Positions 62,446 through 64,000 of a DNA stretch of 64,000 nucleotides are shown here, piece after piece; the stretch's first letter is position 1; the number at the start of each line of letters is the position of its first letter. The notes under the pieces are model-generated. The model made no database searches. It was given only the letters and a program-made list of their open reading frames with translations, and was not told the DNA's origin. The DNA lies in assembly GCA_947561395.2 (NCBI GenBank), contig OX387185.1:33336213-33400212 (forward strand). Direction: 5' to 3'. This stretch comes from Buxus sempervirens (taxonomy: Eukaryota; Streptophyta; Magnoliopsida; Buxales; Buxaceae). A program made the position numbers and the translations under genes.

Positions 62446-63254
62446 CATACAGATATTATATATATATATATATCTGCACTTTTACTCCGAAGTATATGCA
62501 TATAAAAGAATTCCTACTTGGCAACAGATAAGCATGTGCTTTCTTTATTTATAACAATGTGAGCAATTACAAAATAAGAAGCTGGATGCACGTATCAACA
62601 CTGACCCATAAAAGGAAAATTCCATAAATAACATGCCTTAAACCCAAAAAAATTCATTGAAACAAAAATTCAGATTAAAATTGGAAGACAGCACTGAAGC
62701 ACTAGATGAGTCCTCACCTTAGAAGAAGCCTTTGCACTGGTAGCGCCTTTGCTTGAACCAGTACTTACAACCTTTCTCTTTGTCCTTATCAATGAAGTCA
62801 AATTCTTTACTGTGGCAGATACTGCAATAGAACTGATTAGGCATACTGCTGGTGTTGCCACAAGAATTAAGCGAACCATCACACCCGCAAAATACATGCT
62901 TGTGAGCCCATACATAACTATGAATATTGTGGCATCTGACAACCGTTTGAAGCAGAAGTACAAGCCAGCCGGAAAAAGGAAGAGCAGGATATGGAAGTCA
63001 AACATGAAAGACGACCATGCAGTTGGCTGATGCTCAGAGACAGATGCAATAATTGGAATGTGATCCTTTGCATATGTTGGATCAAGAAGGGAATAAAAAC
63101 GGCCTGTCCAAGGAGAAATATACCCAGATGCCATGCCAACTCCAAGAGCAAGACTACCCACACCTACTGCACAGGTCACTGTAATCCTCAAGAAGGCTTG
63201 AAATAATTTTGTGTCATTTAGGAGGTGCTTAACCCAATCCAAGAAGTAAAAAAC
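33201..63254 (-). CDS. STT3B: STT3B, catalytic subunit of oligosaccharyltransferase (3' part, five exons)
   Basis: The enzyme transfers the lipid-linked glycan to Asn of N-x-S/T sequons in the ER membrane. The exons join in frame: 62718-63254, 60866-61320, 60533-60655, 55094-55153 and 33201-33330, giving the last 434 residues of a protein usually near 735. The 5' exons lie past the right edge. Visible hallmarks are [24 protein letters not shown] (visible residues 71-80), several membrane helices in the first exon, the catalytic-site motif WWDYG (261-265; 61063-61077) and the sequon-rich DNNTWNNTH. The tail reads [20 protein letters not shown] and [15 protein letters not shown], ending NRW. 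All four introns are GT-AG. The match to plant STT3B rather than STT3A is close throughout. No frameshift or stop is seen, so the gene looks functional despite a 21.8 kb last intron. Confidence 0.96.
35077..35221. mobile_element. MITE-like inverted-repeat element, 145 bp
   Basis: The left end TGCAAATCCTG and the right end CAGGATTTGCA are inverse. Imperfect arms of about 65 bases each follow (GTGATTGGTG, TTATTAAAAAAA shared) around a short loop. No unambiguous target duplication is seen, so superfamily is not assigned. Confidence 0.65.
36451..36676 (+). pseudogene. Exon-like ORF inside the Helitron, unidentified
   Basis: The frame encodes [20 protein letters not shown], then [20 protein letters not shown] and [15 protein letters not shown], and is followed by a donor-like CAG/GTCAGT at 36676. 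The composition looks like real protein rather than random sequence, which suggests a captured exon. I do not recognise the family, and an overlapping open frame (36344-36577) reads as less protein-like. Whether it is the same donor gene as the RRM fragments is unknown. Confidence 0.4.
37220..38249 (+). pseudogene. Captured fragments of a FUS/TAF15-like RRM protein gene
   Basis: Three blocks are in order. The first, about 37220-37287, encodes [20 protein letters not shown] before a GTAATT donor. After an intron of about 650 bases, the second starts at 37942 and reads VEKIKQK, stop (TGA 37963-37965), RSKDW, then [17 protein letters not shown] and [11 protein letters not shown]. The third, at about 38166, encodes [17 protein letters not shown] and RAPPAYGHG. 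Together they span one RRM: RNP2-like YLSNLP at the start, and RNP1-like [10 protein letters not shown], whose KGD/E-x3-S/T-Y/F-E/D-D form is typical of the FUS/EWS/TAF15 family. The intron is retained, so capture was at DNA level. The nonsense codon and the roughly 80 bases between blocks two and three show decay. It lies inside the Helitron. Confidence 0.72.
39118..40760. other. Intronic DNA without recognisable features
   Basis: AT-rich, no domain-bearing ORF, no clear repeat. Part of the STT3B last intron. Confidence 0.4.
40760..41910 (-). mobile_element. LINE (plant L1-type) 3' remnant, antisense
   Basis: On the minus strand, about 41046-40960 reads [20 protein letters not shown], the C-terminal block of a plant LINE RNase H domain. 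Around 41890-41700 a zf-RVT-like region is recognisable (VFLWT-like, then [11 protein letters not shown]). Stops and frameshifts are frequent. The element is a decayed fragment; its limits are approximate. Confidence 0.65.
42262..43270. mobile_element. hAT-like TIR element, about 1.0 kb, non-autonomous
   Basis: The left end TAGGAATGGCAATGGG and the right end, reversed, TAAGGGATGGCAATGGGG form imperfect inverted repeats of about 16-18 bp. Further inverse GC-rich blocks lie inside (CCCCTAATGGGG near 42310; CCCATTAGGGACGGGG near 43220). Such GGCAATGGG termini are common in plant hAT-derived repeats. A matching 8 bp duplication was not found. Inside, the minus-strand frame 42780-43004 encodes 74 residues ([18 protein letters not shown]) that could be captured host sequence; I do not recognise it. 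Confidence 0.5.
44293..46528 (-). mobile_element. LINE (plant L1-type), 5'-truncated, antisense, 16 bp TSD
   Basis: The flanks carry the perfect 16 bp duplication CAATGAATGAGGATTT (44277-44292 and 46529-46544). Minus-strand order is: end of reverse transcriptase (near 46520-46330: [25 protein letters not shown]), zf-RVT region (about 45950-45370: [19 protein letters not shown]), then RNase H (about 44855-44500: [33 protein letters not shown]). The 3' end is CATCAAAAAC at 44293. The truncation before the RT active site and the scattered stops mark it as dead. This arrangement is typical of target-primed insertion with 5' truncation. Confidence 0.9.
46545..48199. other. Intronic DNA without recognisable genes
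   Basis: Stops occur in all frames. From about 48000 the TTTGGTAA / CGGTAACAATC motifs and A-rich runs resemble the ends of small TIR elements, but no pair of ends was resolved. Confidence 0.35.
48200..48445. repeat. GTGGTG-rich minisatellite
   Basis: An irregular array of TGG/GTG triplets with interspersed ATGATA and TAGT variants, about 240 bases, strongly strand-biased (almost no C on the plus strand). Confidence 0.85.
48659..52548 (+). mobile_element. LINE (plant L1-type), near full-length ORF2, degenerate
   Basis: In order: endonuclease (from about 48692, [26 protein letters not shown] near 49105; SRIDR-like region near 49270; SDHNLIMID near 49382), then reverse transcriptase (about 50085 onward: [39 protein letters not shown] near 50585; catalytic FADD at 50732-50743), then the [20 protein letters not shown] block (51010) and zf-RVT (about 51780-52170: [26 protein letters not shown]). 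Multiple frameshifts and stops separate these blocks, and a segment between MYKIIS and [10 protein letters not shown] is deleted. It ends in an A-run at about 52548. It sits antisense to STT3B. Confidence 0.9.
52265..52425. repeat. Tandem duplication, 79 bp unit, in the LINE 3' region
   Basis: AATTGGGAAAGCAATATCCT starts at 52265 and again at 52344. The two copies extend to TTTCTGTTGAGAA with few differences. Confidence 0.9.
52549..55093. other. Intronic DNA without recognisable genes
   Basis: AT-rich. No domain-bearing frame or clear repeat was recognised between the LINE tail and the 60-base STT3B exon. Confidence 0.4.
55094..55153 (-). CDS. STT3B: STT3B small exon (60 bases)
   Basis: It encodes (M)[19 protein letters not shown](G), between acceptor GATCAG and donor GTGAGT. 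It is isolated by 5.4 kb and 21.8 kb introns, and is identified by homology and exact split-codon agreement with the exons on either side. Confidence 0.93.
55154..60532 (-). other. STT3B intron, 5,379 bp
   Basis: It is bounded by donor GTAAGT and acceptor GATCAG. AT-rich, with a tandem repeat at 57191-57304. Around 60180-60260 the plus strand has TTTAATGAAGTTTCTT and CCATCAAAATATAAATAAAT, resembling a LINE 3' end, but no LINE domain is visible upstream. The open frames at 58761-59242 have no recognised domain. Confidence 0.85.
57191..57304. repeat. Tandem repeat, two 57 bp units
   Basis: Two near-identical units start GGAAATAGTTT at 57191 and 57248, each ending AAAAATAATTTAAAT. Confidence 0.9.
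60533..60655 (-). CDS. STT3B: STT3B exon (lumenal domain)
   Basis: 123 bases between acceptor TTTTAG and donor GTAAGT. It encodes (K)[18 protein letters not shown] and onward to KMLNCL(M). Both split codons match the neighbouring exons. Confidence 0.95.
60866..61320 (-). CDS. STT3B: STT3B exon (WWDYG catalytic motif)
   Basis: 455 bases. It starts [10 protein letters not shown] after an ACAG acceptor and ends in the codon for Lys of DDINK, split AA/G, before donor GTAAG. It contains a short hydrophobic segment ([13 protein letters not shown]), then the lumenal domain with [16 protein letters not shown] and three N-x-T sequons. Confidence 0.95.
61321..62717 (-). other. STT3B intron, 1,397 bp
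   Basis: Donor GTGAGG, acceptor ACAG. It contains the complex microsatellite at 62297-62472. No gene is seen. Confidence 0.9.
62297..62472. repeat. Complex microsatellite (ACAG/CA/CATA/TA)n
   Basis: Successive arrays of ACAGAC variants, about 18 CA units (62376-62412), CATA units and a TA run. The apparent ORFs here on both strands are translations of the repeat. Confidence 0.95.
62718..63254 (-). CDS. STT3B: STT3B exon (membrane region and SVSE motif)
   Basis: 537 bases, 179 codons, phase 0 at both ends. It starts [14 protein letters not shown] and ends SAKASSK before the donor GTGAGG. The preferred acceptor is TTGTCCAG at 63255-63256, with a CTAAC branch-point-like sequence about 20 bases upstream. 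The frame stays open to 63299, but those extra residues (MDQLVG...) do not resemble the family, so I exclude them. Confidence 0.93.
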
Positions 63255-64000
63255 CTGGACAAGTATTGTAGTTAGCCCTACAAGTTGATCCATGCTCAAA
63301 TTTTGAAAAGGTCAGAGAAAGAAGAAAAGGAGAACCCAATCCATTAATAAACAAAAATTAAATGCTGTAAACAAGGATTTAATCTTAAAAAACACAAAAT
63401 TGTTACCATCTCTCTTGTAAGACACCATCTATAAGTAAAAAAACTATGAAAGATGATATTACCTACATAACAATCATACTACTAAGCTTTCTATATGTTT
63501 ATTTCTCTAAGGTGGTATCACTCAATTTGATGGTAAAACTTTACACTGCTATTGTGAATATGTGGGTTCAAGCCTGCGCAAAGCCATTTTGCACAAAAAA
63601 CCCAAATGTTAGATCTATTTCTAATCAGTCCCTCTCAAGACACTGCGTCAGCAGCGCCTACATGTGGCGATGCTCAGTCTTTCTGTTCTTTTTTGCACCC
63701 CAGAGACACCAGTTTTACAGCATCCCATTGTCCCACTACTTCTTCCACTATCATCAGCCACATCCACTGTCATTATCACACAACTCCAACACTCCGTCCA
63801 CCTTAATCAAACACCTCCACCCAAAACTTTTGCCATCCACAACCATTAACACCAAAGTTTACATAAGTTGCCTTTCGGGCACCAGGTAACACGAAAATTT
63901 AGGGGAAAATTGACATTTCCCTTAGATTACACCATGCCGCACACATGCTGCATGTTACTCGAGAGGGAGCTTTAAAATCCCTCTTTCCCCTCTCTCTGTT
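63255..64000 (-). other. STT3B intron, continuing beyond the window
   Basis: No upstream STT3B exon was found. The open frame at 63446-63889 on the plus strand is His/Ser/Pro-rich and shows no domain. Confidence 0.7.

Noticed and set aside
62248..62531. Frames of up to 86 residues on both strands
   Set aside because: They are pure translations of the microsatellite (CVCVCV, HTHTHT).
63255..63299. Extension of the STT3B exon to 63294 or beyond (reading MDQLVGL...)
   Set aside because: The added residues do not fit the family. The acceptor at 63255-63256 restores the expected VFYFLDW start in phase 0 and has a CTAAC-type branch point.
63446..63889. 147-residue plus-strand frame
   Set aside because: Low-complexity, no domain, lies in an STT3B intron on the opposite strand.

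Overview
The window is nuclear DNA from a seed plant, most likely a flowering plant with a TE-rich genome and very long introns. The evidence is one conserved host gene with plant-type GT-AG introns (the oligosaccharyltransferase catalytic subunit STT3B), solo LTRs of a kind common in plant Gypsy elements, a PIF/Harbinger element with paired MYB-like and transposase genes, plant L1-type LINEs with an RNase H domain, a Helitron and a TRIM. No tRNA, rRNA, CRISPR or bacterial-type operon was seen. The species cannot be named from this sequence.

Region 1 (1-13342) is a nest of LTR-derived DNA. An antisense LTR fragment with a roughly 1 kb tandem duplication (1-2608) sits inside another LTR (2609-4791), which itself interrupts an older LTR (4792-5039 plus 7466-7908). 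That older LTR is also split by a clean solo LTR (5040-7465, TSD TATGT). A fossil Harbinger transposase exon lies at 8.2-8.5 kb. A second solo LTR in the opposite orientation occupies 10476-12930 (TSD TTAAT).

Region 2 (13343-29745) begins and ends with inward-facing copies of one LTR family (TGTAGACACCCC-type termini). It holds a 468 bp TRIM (14568-15035, TSD TATAC) and two large direct repeats (about 16.4-18.6 and 18.7-20.9 kb). A third solo LTR (20912-28977, TSD ACCAC) is itself split by a 5.8 kb Harbinger element (23088-28862, TSD TGA). That element carries a MYB/SANT-like ORF1 on the plus strand and a DDE transposase on the minus strand. Each protein is interrupted by a single nonsense codon.

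Region 3 (29746-33200) is intergenic, with degenerate repeats and one inverted-repeat element.

Region 4 (33201-64000) is the 3' part of STT3B on the minus strand. Five exons encode the last 434 residues, including the SVSE and WWDYG motifs. The final intron is 21.8 kb long (33331-55093). It contains a small inverted-repeat element, a 3.75 kb Helitron carrying fragments of a FUS/TAF15-like RNA-binding protein gene, three LINE copies or fragments (one with a 16 bp target duplication) and an hAT-like TIR element. The next intron is 5.4 kb. The 5' exons of STT3B lie beyond the right edge. STT3B is the only clearly functional host gene visible; everything else coding-like is transposon-derived or captured.
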